From JAGVSR01 sp963750715 (GTDB taxonomy: Bacteria; Pseudomonadota; Alphaproteobacteria; Rhizobiales; Hyphomicrobiaceae): a stretch of DNA of 64,000 bases. Under the pieces are notes generated by a model, which made no database searches, had not been told where the DNA came from, and saw nothing but the letters and a program-made list of their open reading frames with translations. Position numbers and translations under genes: made by a program. Positions 18,315 through 26,986 of this stretch are shown here, one piece after another. Location: assembly GCA_963750715.1 (NCBI GenBank), contig CAVVRP010000008.1:248001-312000 (forward strand), in the 5' to 3' direction. Within the stretch, counting starts at the first letter, position 1, and each line of letters opens with the position of its first letter.

Positions 18315-19163
18315 ATGGTTCCTGCGAACCCTGCCGCGCCATTCCTCCGGCCTGCCATTCATCTGGCGGGCCGGCTGGCGCTGTGGTGCCTGCTGCTGGC
18401 GCTTGTTGTCGGCGGCGACGCGATCGCCGCCGAACCGAACTTTCCAGCGCTGACCGGCCGCATCGTCGACAACGCCAACCTGCTGACACCGGAAGACCGC
18501 GCCGCGATCGAGGCCGAGCTTGCGGCGCTGGAGCAGAAATCATCCGATCAGATCGCGGTGGTCACGGTGCCGTCGCTCGAGGGCTTTGCCATCGAGGATT
18601 ATGGCGTGCGGCTCGGAAGGTACTGGGGAATCGGCCAGAAAGGCAAGGACAACGGCGTCATCCTGATCGTGGCGCCGAACGAACGCAAAGTACGCATCGA
18701 GGTCGGACGCGGGCTGGAGCCGCAACTCACCGACCTGATGAGCAACCTTATCATCCAGAACGCAATGCTCCCTGCGTTCCGGCGCGGAGACTTCTCCGGC
18801 GGCATCCGTGCAGGCGTTCGCGACATCAAGGACGTTGTTCTCGGCGACACTGAAGCGGTGCGTCAGCGCGCCAAGGGGATGGGCGAGGGCCAGGGGCCCG
18901 ACGCCATGGCGCTTCTGATCTTGGCGATCTGGATCGGGATCTTCCTCTACATCACGTGGGTGCAGACGCAGCATGCCCGGCAGATGCCGCATAACATGGG
19001 CCGTGCAGGCCGACGCGGCAGGCGCTATCGCGACGGCGGCATCGTCATCATTCCAGGCGGCGCCGGCGACTGGAGCGGCGGCAGCTGGGGCGGCGGTGGT
19101 GGTGGCGGCTGGTCGGGCGGCGGTGGCGGCTTCGGCGGCGGTGGCGCGTCGGGAGATTGGTGA
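18315..19163 (+). CDS. TPM-domain membrane protein (YgcG-like) with glycine-rich tail
   Basis: 282 residues. A signal peptide or first membrane helix lies at residues ~20-40, then a TPM domain (RIVDNANLLTPEDRAAIEAELAAL, DQIAVVTVPSLEG, GIGQKGKDNGVILIVAPNERKVRIEVG), one more membrane helix (LLILAIWIGIFLYITWV) and a tail of Gly, Ser and Trp. This matches YgcG-type TPM proteins. TPM (Psb32) domains are linked to phosphatase activity in plants; the bacterial role with LemA is unknown. It lies 34 bases after lemA and 66 before the second TPM gene. Confidence 0.9.
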   Translation: MVPANPAAPFLRPAIHLAGRLALWCLLLALVVGGDAIAAEPNFPALTGRIVDNANLLTPEDRAAIEAELAALEQKSSDQIAVVTVPSLEGFAIEDYGVRLGRYWGIGQKGKDNGVILIVAPNERKVRIEVGRGLEPQLTDLMSNLIIQNAMLPAFRRGDFSGGIRAGVRDIKDVVLGDTEAVRQRAKGMGEGQGPDAMALLILAIWIGIFLYITWVQTQHARQMPHNMGRAGRRGRRYRDGGIVIIPGGAGDWSGGSWGGGGGGGWSGGGGGFGGGGASGDW

Positions 19164-19229
19164 GACGATGAATTCGATACTCTGTCCCGGCCGGCTCACG
19201 CGCACGGCCAACATGACAAAGGGCATGCC

Positions 19230-19848
19230 ATGCCTCTGATTTCGGAGTTGGAAAAGAAGCGCGTCACCGACGCCATCTCGGCTGCCGAGAGCCAAACCTC
19301 CGGCGAGATCGTCGCGCTGATGATGGTCGAGTTCGACCAGCTATCTCTACGCGCCGTTCCTGTGGGCGTCGATCCTCGCGCTGCTCGTGCCGTGGCCGCT
19401 CATCTATTTCACCTGGATCAGCGTGCAGTGGATCTACGCCATCCAGCTGTTCGCATTCTTCGCCCTGCTCGCGGTGTTCCTGCCGCGCCCCACCCGCTAC
19501 CAGCTCGTACCACGCTCGGTGAAGCGCGCGAGCGCCCATCGCCGCGCGGTCGAGCAGTTCATGGCGCAGAACCTCCACACGACAAAGGGGCGCACAGGCG
19601 TGCTCATTTTCGTCTCGGCGGCGGAACGCTTCGCCGAAATCCTTGTCGATTCCGGCATCGATAAAAAGGTCGACGAGGGAACATGGCAGCGCATCGTCGA
19701 CGGGTTGACCGCCGAAATCGGCCGCGGTCGCCCAGGCGATGGCTTCGTTGCCGCGGTCGAACAGATCGGCGCGCTGTTGGCGAAGCATTTTCCGCCCGGC
19801 GCCATCGATGTCGACGAATTGCCCAATCATCTGATCATCATCGAATAG
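19230..19848 (+). CDS. Second TPM-domain membrane protein (apparent +1 frameshift at 19329-19334)
   Basis: It starts MPLISELEKKRVTDAISAAESQTSGEIVAL, the beginning of a short TPM domain. The frame then breaks. Removing one T from GAGTTC at 19329-19334 gives VESTSYLYAPFLWASILALLVPWPLIYF, two membrane helices, and then the conserved second half (RAVEQFMAQNLHTTKGRTGVLIFVSAAERFAEI). The restored product is 205 residues, the usual size for the small YgcG partner that accompanies lemA. The break lies in a GAGTC-derived string, like the other frameshifts, so I read it as a sequence error. It is the third gene of the LemA cluster. Confidence 0.8.
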
Positions 19849-19979
19849 CGCTATCGACGGCCGACACCGTAACCGCCGCGGATCCCCCATGCCGACAGCC
19901 GCTGCCAACGTCGTGACGCTCGGTCCTGCCCGGCGGCACCCGCGCGCCCGCGATCGCGAGCGACCCCGCGACGGGATAG

Positions 19980-20198
19980 ACACTGTGGGGCTACGGCGCG
20001 GCGCTAGCCCCGCCCGACAAGATCACGCAGTTTTTCGACCTGTTCGCCTTCTCCGGAAAAGTGACGGCGTTCCTCACACCCGCCCTCGTCGCGACCGTGA
20101 CCACGGCCACAGGAGACCAGCGGCTCGGCATGGCTGCGATCACGCTATTCCTTATTGTCGGGATGCTGCTGATGATCCCGGTCAAGGTGCGCCGGTAA
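19980..20198 (+). pseudogene. C-terminal remnant of an MFS (UMF1/Atg22-like) transporter
   Basis: From a TAG at 19977 the frame is open to the TAA at 20196-20198 and encodes about 72 residues with no start codon. It reads WGYGAALAPPDKITQFFDLFAFSGKV and two membrane helices ending MIPVKVRR. This is how UMF1-type major facilitator proteins end (PP-D/E-K-x-x-x-FF-x-L-x-x-x-SGK). The rest of the gene is missing: the upstream bases, next to the TPM gene, do not extend the similarity. It looks like a real deletion remnant, unlike the single-base breaks elsewhere. Confidence 0.7.
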
Positions 20199-20297
20199 CC
20201 AAGCGACCAGTCGCATGACCATTCCTGACGTGCATTCCTAATGTGACTGGCTGGCACTTGCGCTACATCGGATGATCAGCATTGATCCGGAGACGTC

Positions 20298-21491
20298 ATG
20301 CGTCATCTGCTTCGCCTGCTTTTGGCTGTGTTTCCCTTGACGATGCCAGGCTCGGTCAGAGCCGGAGAGGGTCCCCTCGGGGGTCAACTCGAGACCCTGC
20401 GAGCCAAATACGACCTGCCCGCGCTCGCGGCCGCCGTGATCAAGGGCGGCCGGATCATTGCCCAGGGCGCCGTCGGCACCCGAATGCTCGGCGCTGCGAT
20501 GCCGGTCAGCATCGACGATCGCTTCCATCTGGGCTCCGACACCAAGGCGATGACGGCAACGCTCGCCGGCATGATGGTCGACGAAGGCAAGCTCACCTGG
20601 ACCTCGACCATCGGCGAGGTGCTCGGACCGGACATGCCGGGCCTCAATGCGAAGTTCGCCGGCATCACGCTGGAGCAGCTTCTGACGCATTCGAGCGGCA
20701 TCCCCACGGACACGGAGGAGATGTACAAACTATATGTCAGCGCCGACGCCTACGATTACACACTGACCGAATACCGCCGGCGCCTCATCGCCGCTTGGGG
20801 TAAGACGCATGAGCCGAAGGTGCCGGAGGGCTCGCCGTTCCAGTACGCGAACTTCGGCTACGTGATCGTCGGCGCCATGATCGAGAAGGTCTGGGGCGAG
20901 ACGTGGGAACTGCTCATCACAAAGCAAATCTTCGAACCGCTCGGTTTGAAGACCGCGGGCCTCGGCCCGCAATCGACGTTCGGCAAGATAGATGCCGCAA
21001 TCGGCCATCTCGTTGGCGACGACGGCAAGATCACGCCAATGCCTTGGGGGCCCGCCGCCGATGCGCCGTTCGTAATGGGGCCAGCTGGCATAGCGCACAT
21101 GTCGATCCTCGATTTCGCAACGTGGGCTGGCTGGAACGCGGGCGAGGGCAAGCGTGAACCCGCGCTTGTGAAGCCAGATACGCTACGCCGGATACATCGG
21201 GCTGCCGTCAAGACGCCGGTGATCGAGAACCCCAAGCCCGGCACACCAACGACAGGCGAGTATGCATTCGGCTGGGGTGTGGTGAAGATGGACTGGACGC
21301 CGCAAAAGATCCTGACACACAACGGATCAAACTCGCTCAACCTCGCGACGATCCTCGTCGATACCGCGAACGATTTCGGTATCGTCATTGCGACGAATTT
21401 TCCCGGCCAGAAGGCTGATGCCGCACTGCTCGAGGCGGCACAGATGCTCTATCGGCAGTTCGCGGCACCCCCGGCGCCAACGGCGCACTGA
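20298..21491 (+). CDS. Serine hydrolase, class C beta-lactamase/penicillin-binding fold
   Basis: 397 residues with a signal peptide (hydrophobic run ending SVRAGEG). Active-site motifs of the beta-lactamase-related family are present: SxxK as Ser80-Asp-Thr-Lys83 (FHLGSDTKAMTA), YxN as Tyr183-Ala-Asn185 and a C-terminal His-Asn-Gly (ILTHNGSNSLN) replacing KTG. The motif set (HxG-type third box) is common in esterases and D-aminopeptidases of this fold, so lactam hydrolysis is not implied. Substrate unknown. It stands alone. Confidence 0.85.
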   Translation: MRHLLRLLLAVFPLTMPGSVRAGEGPLGGQLETLRAKYDLPALAAAVIKGGRIIAQGAVGTRMLGAAMPVSIDDRFHLGSDTKAMTATLAGMMVDEGKLTWTSTIGEVLGPDMPGLNAKFAGITLEQLLTHSSGIPTDTEEMYKLYVSADAYDYTLTEYRRRLIAAWGKTHEPKVPEGSPFQYANFGYVIVGAMIEKVWGETWELLITKQIFEPLGLKTAGLGPQSTFGKIDAAIGHLVGDDGKITPMPWGPAADAPFVMGPAGIAHMSILDFATWAGWNAGEGKREPALVKPDTLRRIHRAAVKTPVIENPKPGTPTTGEYAFGWGVVKMDWTPQKILTHNGSNSLNLATILVDTANDFGIVIATNFPGQKADAALLEAAQMLYRQFAAPPAPTAH

Positions 21492-21714
21492 ACCCATCAT
21501 AGCCTAGCCGATGCCTTCGACGATTATGCCTGTCCCATCGCACCGTTCGCATGGCTCATCCACCGGCTTGCCGGTCTTTTCGTCCCTTTATATGCCCCTA
21601 CCGTGCCATTCGGGATCCTCGCCGGTTCCCGGGGTGCCGGGCTCGGGATCGTCATCAGGTGTGTGGTAACGGGCTGGGTTCTTTACATGCATGGGATGTG
21701 TTCCTTAGCCGGGG

Positions 21715-22158
21715 TCATCTGGGCTTCTGGCGGAACGTGCGGGCTGTCTTGGGCCAAAGCTCCTTGCAGTCGGCTGGCAACTGATCGATCACATCGGCGA
21801 TCTCGCCCGGATCGCAATGGTGCGCCAGCAGCGAGAACACCCGGCGCACGGCCCATTCGACGGGATAAGTGTGAGGCAGCAGATTCTCGCTCAGTTCATC
21901 GAGAAATGTGGTCTTCGAACGGACCTTGCGCTGCACCGCATGCGACCGCCAGCCCTCGAAATACAACCCCCGAACGATCAGCGGCAGTTGAGCCCCAAGA
22001 TCGACCTCCTCCTCCAGCGTCAGGCGATCGCGCAACTGGTGCAGGACCGTTCGCAGCACGCGATAGGCAGCCGCTTCATCAGCAAGCTCGCCAGTCTGTT
22101 TGAGTTCCTTCAGCCATTCCTGAAGCATTTGAACGGCATGGGCAACGGGTGCGGGCAC
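21715..22158 (-). CDS. DUF2267-domain protein
   Basis: 147 residues from GTG 22158 (VPAPVAHAVQMLQEWLKEL), with AAGGAAA about 10 bases upstream. The frame continues upstream but those residues are not family-like. The core (AYRVLRTVLHQLRDRLTLEEEVDLGAQLPLIVRGLYFEGW) is the DUF2267 signature; the second half repeats the pattern (AVRRVFSLLAHHCDPGEIADVIDQLP). Such genes often lie in low-oxygen stress regulons next to universal stress or HSP20 genes. An FNR/FixK-type box at 22315-22328 lies 157 bases before the start, which fits that setting. Confidence 0.85.
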   Translation of the reverse strand: MPAPVAHAVQMLQEWLKELKQTGELADEAAAYRVLRTVLHQLRDRLTLEEEVDLGAQLPLIVRGLYFEGWRSHAVQRKVRSKTTFLDELSENLLPHTYPVEWAVRRVFSLLAHHCDPGEIADVIDQLPADCKELWPKTARTFRQKPR

Positions 22159-22314
22159 GCTAATGGGATTTCCTTGAAAGACGCTACGTCCAACGCAGTC
22201 AGCCGAAAAATGTGCAGCGCGCGTCGACAGAAACCAGCGAAGTAAGAAATGCAGAACGGGCATCATATCGGGTGACGCCGCACCTGTACCGATGCGCGCG
22301 GCGCCGCGCGCGCC

Positions 22315-22328
22315 TTGATGTGCGTCAA
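22315..22328. promoter_or_regulatory. FNR/FixK-type box TTGAT-N4-GTCAA
   Basis: TTGATGTGCGTCAA is a near-perfect inverted repeat and matches the FNR/FixK consensus (TTGAT-N4-ATCAA) except for one position. It lies between the DUF2267 gene (minus) and the glycine-zipper gene (plus), 157 bases upstream of the former. It may be an activator site for the DUF2267 gene. Placement is inferred; no -10 element was identified. Confidence 0.5.
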
Positions 22329-22508
22329 GTAAGGGCGACAAGGCGTCACCGTGTTCCAGCTGACGTGACGAAAAAGCGGGGGACCCAGAGCGGGTCCGTG
22401 ATTGTGCCAGCGCCGCCTTTTACGAGAGTGCCAAGCGTCGGGCATTCCATGCTCGACGCATCCAGTTGGTCGCCGCCCCGCACAAGGATTGGACCGCTTT
22501 GAACCGCT

Positions 22509-22831
22509 TTGACAAGTCCGTGTCGCACTTTGCTGGCCGCGCTCGCGATTTCGGCGGGCGGCCTCGCCCATTCGCCCGTCGCCATTGCCCAATCCGCCTA
22601 CTGCGAGAGCTATGCCGAGGACTACTCGATGCGCGCCTCACGCGGCGGCGCAATCGGGGGAGCCGCGCGGCGGGCTTAGCGGTGCCATCGTCGGCGGCAT
22701 CATAGATGGCGGTAAGGGAGCGGGCCGCGGAGCGGGTATCGGAGCTATTGCCGGCGGCGTAACGCGCCGTCCAGCGCTCCACGATCTATGATGAAGCCTA
22801 TCGTGACTGCATGCGTCGTAACGGGAAGTAA
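22509..22831 (+). pseudogene. Secreted glycine-zipper protein, two compensating frameshifts
   Basis: Starting at TTG 22509 the frame gives a signal peptide (LLAALAISAGG) and a mature start SAYCESYAEDYSMRASRGGA. It then breaks at about 22666-22676, where one base seems missing. In the next frame come glycine-zipper repeats (GAIVGGIIDGGKGAGRGAGIGA). A second shift near 22760 restores AVQRSTIYDEAYRDCMRRNGK and the TAA at 22829-22831. The ends agree with small secreted glycine-zipper proteins carrying YCxxYAxDYSxR and DCMRxxGY-like ends. Neither break is at a GANTC string, so real decay is possible. An HdeA-like gene follows after two bases. Confidence 0.6.
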
Positions 22832-22833
22832 CA

Positions 22834-23136
22834 ATGTCGAACAAGAAAACTTTGGCTGCTATCTCTCTCGTCGCGGCGCTCCTTTCGAGCCAGGCTGTTC
22901 TCTCCTACGACAAGATCGAGATTGAGCTTCCCGATCTCGATTGCCGCGCCCTTCTGAAGATGAACGGCGAAGACGAGCAGTCGACCGTGATCTTCATGCA
23001 CAGCTATGCCAGCGGCAAAGCTGGCGCCACGTCGATCAGCATTCCCGCTCTCACGGAAGCGACGGACAAGATCAAGGACCACTGCATCTCGAACCCGGCC
23101 GACAAACTGTTGGACGTGTTTCCGATGATAAAGTAG
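22834..23136 (+). CDS. HdeA/HdeB-family periplasmic acid-stress chaperone-like protein
   Basis: 100 residues with a signal peptide (LAAISLVAALLSSQAVLS) and a small mature helical domain. Two cysteines lie in DLDCRALLK and DHCISNP, the spacing of the single disulfide in HdeA. Blocks such as FMHSYASGKAG and a closing NPADKLLDVF are typical of the alphaproteobacterial HdeA family. E. coli HdeA binds unfolded proteins in the acidified periplasm. It begins two bases after the glycine-zipper frame, so the two were probably one operon. Confidence 0.75.
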   Translation: MSNKKTLAAISLVAALLSSQAVLSYDKIEIELPDLDCRALLKMNGEDEQSTVIFMHSYASGKAGATSISIPALTEATDKIKDHCISNPADKLLDVFPMIK

Positions 23137-23666
23137 CCGCGGATCGCGAGTCTAGTTGGTGGCCAGTTGATTTCGCTTTCCTGAGCGGCGCTAACGCCGT
23201 GATCTTCATCCGAGACGTCATCGCGATGGTTGCGGCCTTTGTGGCCACCTGGTTCTGGACCGTGGCCAGCGGGCGGTCTTTCGGCTCAGTCTTACGGGCG
23301 GCCTGAAACAGGTGTTGCGTCCAGGAGCGCTAAATTTACAGTCGGTGGCTTCGCAAGGAGCGGCCGACCCGCTTCCCGTACTGCTGTCAGGCCTCGCGGC
23401 CGGGGGCCACGTTCATGCGTAGCCACAACTAACCCGCGGGCACCGGAGCGGAGAGAAGAATTCACGCCGTTCAGTTCGCCGCCTTGACAGGGAGGAAAGT
23501 CGGGGGGCAACGTCTTGCCTGAATTGACGTTTGCAGCGCCCCGGGGCACGAACGAAGCTTCAAACCCATATAAGTCCCAGGGCTAGGTTCTGTGACGCGC
23601 GACATCGTGCCGGGCCGGCCCGCCCGCCGCCTCACGACCCGGTCGCATGAACTAGGAGTGACACCC
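23137..23666. other. Intergenic region upstream of accA
   Basis: This 530-base stretch has no gene I can support. A short frame at 23199-23306 (from GTG) encodes one hydrophobic segment (VIAMVAAFVATWFWTVASG) and could be a tiny membrane peptide or chance. The accA promoter should lie here. Confidence 0.35.
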
Positions 23667-24650
23667 TTGGAACGACCCGCCGAACGCCAAGCCGCCGTCC
23701 GCGTCTACCTCGATTTCGAGAAGGCCATCGCCGATCTCGAAGGCAAGGTGCAGGAACTGCGCACGCTCGACACGCCTGACAGGGCCGTCTCCATCTCCGA
23801 CGAGATCAAGAAGCTTGAACAGAAGGCACGCGCCGCGCTGATCGATACCTACGCCAAGCTGACGCCGTGGCAGAAGACGCAGGTCGCACGGCATCCCGAG
23901 AGGCCGCACAGCCTCGACTACATCAACGCGCTTATTGAGGATTTCACGCCACTCGCGGGCGATCGCTATTTCGCAGAGGACGAGGCGATCGTCGGCGGCA
24001 TCGGCAAGTTCCGCGGCCGTTCCGTCGTCGTCATGGGACATGAAAAGGGATCGGATACCGAAAGTCGCATCCGCCACAACTTCGGCATGGCCAAACCCGA
24101 GGGCTACCGCAAGGCCGTGCGGTTGATGGACATGGCCGACAAGTTCGGCATGGCCGTCATCACGCTGTGCGACACGGCCGGCGCCTATCCCGGCATCGGC
24201 GCGGAGGAGCGCGGACAGGCCGAAGCCATCGCCCGCTCGACCGACCGCTGCCTTGCGCTCGGCGTGGCGCTCGTGTCGGTCGTAATCGGCGAGGGCGGCT
24301 CGGGCGGCGCGGTCGCCATCGCATCGGCCAACCGCATCCTGATGCTCGAGCACGCGATCTACACGGTCGCCTCGCCCGAAGCGGCCGCCTCGATCCTGTG
24401 GCGCGATTCGACCAAGGCCATCGACGCGGCGACCAACATGAAGATCACCGCGCAGGATCTGGAGCAATTCGGCGTCATCGACAGCATCATCCGCGAGCCG
24501 GTCGGCGGCGCCCATCGCGATCGCGCCGGCATCATCCAGGCCGTCGGCGAGGCGATCCACAAGGCGCTGTCGGAATTCGACGGCATGACGCCAGATCGCG
24601 TACGCCGGCAGCGGCACGACCGTTTCCTGCAAATCGGCCGCACCCTGTAG
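23667..24650 (+). CDS. accA: Acetyl-CoA carboxylase carboxyltransferase subunit alpha
   Basis: The start at TTG 23667 is chosen because AGGAG lies at 23654-23658 and because AccA proteins begin shortly before the YLDFEKAIADLEGKV block. An upstream frame from 23592 only adds non-family residues. The product is 327 residues, close to the usual 315-320. The carboxyltransferase core is complete: GHEKGSDT, NFGMAKPEGYRKA, FGMAVITLCDTAGAYPGIGAEERGQ and GEGGSGGAVAIA. AccA pairs with AccD to transfer the carboxyl group from biotin to acetyl-CoA, the committed step of fatty-acid synthesis. The biotin operon lies about 18 kb away in the same window. Confidence 0.95.
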   Translation: MERPAERQAAVRVYLDFEKAIADLEGKVQELRTLDTPDRAVSISDEIKKLEQKARAALIDTYAKLTPWQKTQVARHPERPHSLDYINALIEDFTPLAGDRYFAEDEAIVGGIGKFRGRSVVVMGHEKGSDTESRIRHNFGMAKPEGYRKAVRLMDMADKFGMAVITLCDTAGAYPGIGAEERGQAEAIARSTDRCLALGVALVSVVIGEGGSGGAVAIASANRILMLEHAIYTVASPEAAASILWRDSTKAIDAATNMKITAQDLEQFGVIDSIIREPVGGAHRDRAGIIQAVGEAIHKALSEFDGMTPDRVRRQRHDRFLQIGRTL

Positions 24651-24872
24651 CGCCAGGGCGACAGCGCCCAGTAATTCTCAACCTGTTGGTTATGCTTTAG
24701 ATTCGCCGCCCAAAGGCCGCCGCAATCAGCGCGCCTACTGGACGTGTCCTGATTGACACCGCTTCCCGACGAGCGGAGAAATGCAGGAGTGGGGATTTGC
24801 GTAACCTTAATCGGTTGTTAACGGGCACTCATCAATGGTGATCGCCGTGCGCCAAGGAAATTGCGTATTCGT

Positions 24873-25877
24873 ATGATCATCCCGACCGGCCAGCCGTTCG
24901 CGCATCTGCGAGCCGCCGCTTTTGGCTTCACCATGGCGTGCGCCGTCGCCGGCTGCGGCTCTGCCCCCGAACTGCCCCCCGCCGAGCAGCCGCTCGCCAA
25001 GGAGACGCTCGATCTTCTCGGCAAGCGCGGCATGCAAGCGCATAGCCCGATCTTTATCCGGATCTTCAAGGAAGAATCCGAACTGGAAGTGTGGAAGGCC
25101 CGCGACGACGGCCGCTTCTACCACTTCAAGACGTACCCGATCTGCAATTGGTCCGGCGATCTCGGCCCCAAGATCGCCAAGGGCGACAAGCAGGCGCCGG
25201 AAGGCTTCTACACGATCGCCCAGAACCAGATGAACCCGAACTCCAATTACTACCTGGCGTTCAACATCGGCTTCCCCAACGCCTACGACCGTGCCAACAA
25301 CCGCACTGGCGAATTCCTCATGGTGCACGGCAAGTGTAAGTCGGCCGGCTGCTACGCCATGACCGACGCGCTGGCCGAGGAAATCTATGGCCTTGCCCGC
25401 GAAGCCTTCCGCGGCGGCCAGCAGAGCTTCCAGGTGCATGCCTTCCCGTTCCGCATGACGAACGAGAAGCTCGACCGCTTCAGGAAGCATCGCTGGTACA
25501 CGTTCTGGACCACGCTGAAGCAGGGCTACGATTACTTCGAGATCTATCGGACACCACCGCAGATCGCGGTGTGCGAGCGCCGCTACGTCGTCGACGTGGT
25601 CATCCCGGCATCGACTCGCGTTGATCCCGTCGGACGCTGCCCGCAGTTCCAGCGTCCGCTGCTGCAGCCGTTCGCGCCGCAGCCCTACGAGCAACAAATG
25701 GCAAACGAGCGTGTTACGGTTCCTGGCCCGCGAACGCGCGACGCAGCAGCTGTGGCAAGCGCTGCAGCTCTCGACACGACGCCGGTGGCTGATCCCGGGA
25801 TCGATGTCGCCACGACGACGGGCGCCATCAATCCGTTTCCGGTCGGCGCGTCGGCGCTCGGCTTCAGCGGCCAGTAG
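24873..25877 (+). CDS. YafK-type L,D-transpeptidase family protein, copy 1 of 3 (lipoprotein-like)
   Basis: About 334 residues. The N-terminus is hydrophobic and ends AVAGCGS, a likely lipobox. The catalytic domain carries IFIRIFKEESELEVW, CNWSGDLGPKIAKGDKQAPEGFY and the active-site block MVHGKCKSAGCYAM, where the His and second Cys are the expected catalytic pair. This is the YafK/ErfK type of L,D-transpeptidase domain that cuts or forms peptidoglycan links at diaminopimelate. A Pro/Ala-rich tail follows. The start at ATG 24873 was preferred over TTG 24861. It is the first of three consecutive paralogues, each about 100 bases apart. Confidence 0.87.
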   Translation: MIIPTGQPFAHLRAAAFGFTMACAVAGCGSAPELPPAEQPLAKETLDLLGKRGMQAHSPIFIRIFKEESELEVWKARDDGRFYHFKTYPICNWSGDLGPKIAKGDKQAPEGFYTIAQNQMNPNSNYYLAFNIGFPNAYDRANNRTGEFLMVHGKCKSAGCYAMTDALAEEIYGLAREAFRGGQQSFQVHAFPFRMTNEKLDRFRKHRWYTFWTTLKQGYDYFEIYRTPPQIAVCERRYVVDVVIPASTRVDPVGRCPQFQRPLLQPFAPQPYEQQMANERVTVPGPRTRDAAAVASAAALDTTPVADPGIDVATTTGAINPFPVGASALGFSGQ

Positions 25878-25930
25878 GCTCGGCAGCAGGAGCGGGTGGT
25901 ATTTCGCTTTAGTGGGACGGGGCCTCGATC

Positions 25931-26848
25931 GTGAACAAGGCCACATCGAAATCGCGTAGACGCCGCCGTCGCCCACTTGTTGTCCTCGCGCTATTGGTTC
26001 AGTTTATCGTGGCCGGCGCGTGGCTGTGGACGCTGTCTGACGCCGAGCACCGCCGCATCCAGGCCGAACGGGCGGAGCGCTATGCCCGCTTCGCACTCGG
26101 CCTCCCCCTCGACGGCACGCCTGATCTCACGAAGCTCGATGCGCGGCTGGAAGCTCATGGGCTGAAGCGCGGTGCGCCAGTCTTCATGCGTATCTTCAAA
26201 CGCGAGTTCGAACTGGAACTCTGGATGATGCGCGACGGACGCTTCCACCGTTTCGCGACGTATCCGATCTGCCGCTGGTCCGGTGGTCTCGGTCCGAAGT
26301 TCGCCACCGGCGATAAGCAGGCGCCGGAGGGCTTCTATACCATCGACGCCAAGGCGCTCAATCCAAACAGCCACTGGCATCGCTCGTTCAATCTCGGATT
26401 CCCCAACGCCTTCGATCGCGCATACGGGCGGTCCGGCTCGTTCCTGATGGTCCACGGCGGCTGCTCGTCCGTCGGCTGCTACGCCATGACCGACCCCGTC
26501 GTCACCGAGATCTGGGATCTCGCCACCGCCGCGCTGGACAAGGGCCAGCCCCGCTTCCAGATACAGGTCCTGCCGTTCCGACTCTCGGAAACCAATCTGG
26601 AGCAGCACAAGGACCATGTGCATGCTCCGTTCTGGCGGTCGTTGAAGCCGGGATATGACCAATTCGAGGCGAACCTGCTGCCGCCGAAAATCAGTGTGTG
26701 CGAAAAGCGCTACTTAGCAGAACCGGCCGGTCGCGTTTCCGATGGAAGCACGCCCGTCACCAGCGACTGCAGCGCTGCAGGCAGCCGCCAGGGGCCAGCT
26801 GCAAATGTTAACGGCCAGGACGTCCAGGCATATTCGCCCCCGACGTGA
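25931..26848 (+). CDS. YafK-type L,D-transpeptidase family protein, copy 2 of 3
   Basis: 305 residues from GTG 25931. A basic leader and one membrane helix (LVVLALLVQFIVAGAWLWTL) anchor it as a signal anchor rather than lipoprotein. The domain repeats copy 1: VFMRIFKREFELELWM, CRWSGGLGPKFATGDKQAPEGFY and MVHGGCSSVGCYAM with the catalytic His/Cys. The tail is short. Relative to copies 1 and 3 it lacks a long C-terminal extension. Spacing is 53 bases after copy 1 and 138 before copy 3. Confidence 0.87.
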   Translation: MNKATSKSRRRRRRPLVVLALLVQFIVAGAWLWTLSDAEHRRIQAERAERYARFALGLPLDGTPDLTKLDARLEAHGLKRGAPVFMRIFKREFELELWMMRDGRFHRFATYPICRWSGGLGPKFATGDKQAPEGFYTIDAKALNPNSHWHRSFNLGFPNAFDRAYGRSGSFLMVHGGCSSVGCYAMTDPVVTEIWDLATAALDKGQPRFQIQVLPFRLSETNLEQHKDHVHAPFWRSLKPGYDQFEANLLPPKISVCEKRYLAEPAGRVSDGSTPVTSDCSAAGSRQGPAANVNGQDVQAYSPPT

Positions 26849-26986
26849 TGAACCTTATTGATACTGAGTTGTTCACGACGGAGGTCCGGGTGCTAGATTT
26901 CCATTCCGCAGGGCATCAGCATATGCTTTGGTCCGTAAAAGGTTAGCGGTCGAGGTCCCGGTATCGGTGAATCATTAGGTGCGGTA

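Noticed and set aside
23199..23306. Short frame with one hydrophobic segment before accA
   Set aside because: GTG start without ribosome binding site and no recognised family; mentioned only in the gap entry.
24807..25976. 389-codon minus-strand frame opposite L,D-transpeptidase copy 1
   Set aside because: No domain and codon composition of a shadow; the plus strand has clear catalytic motifs.
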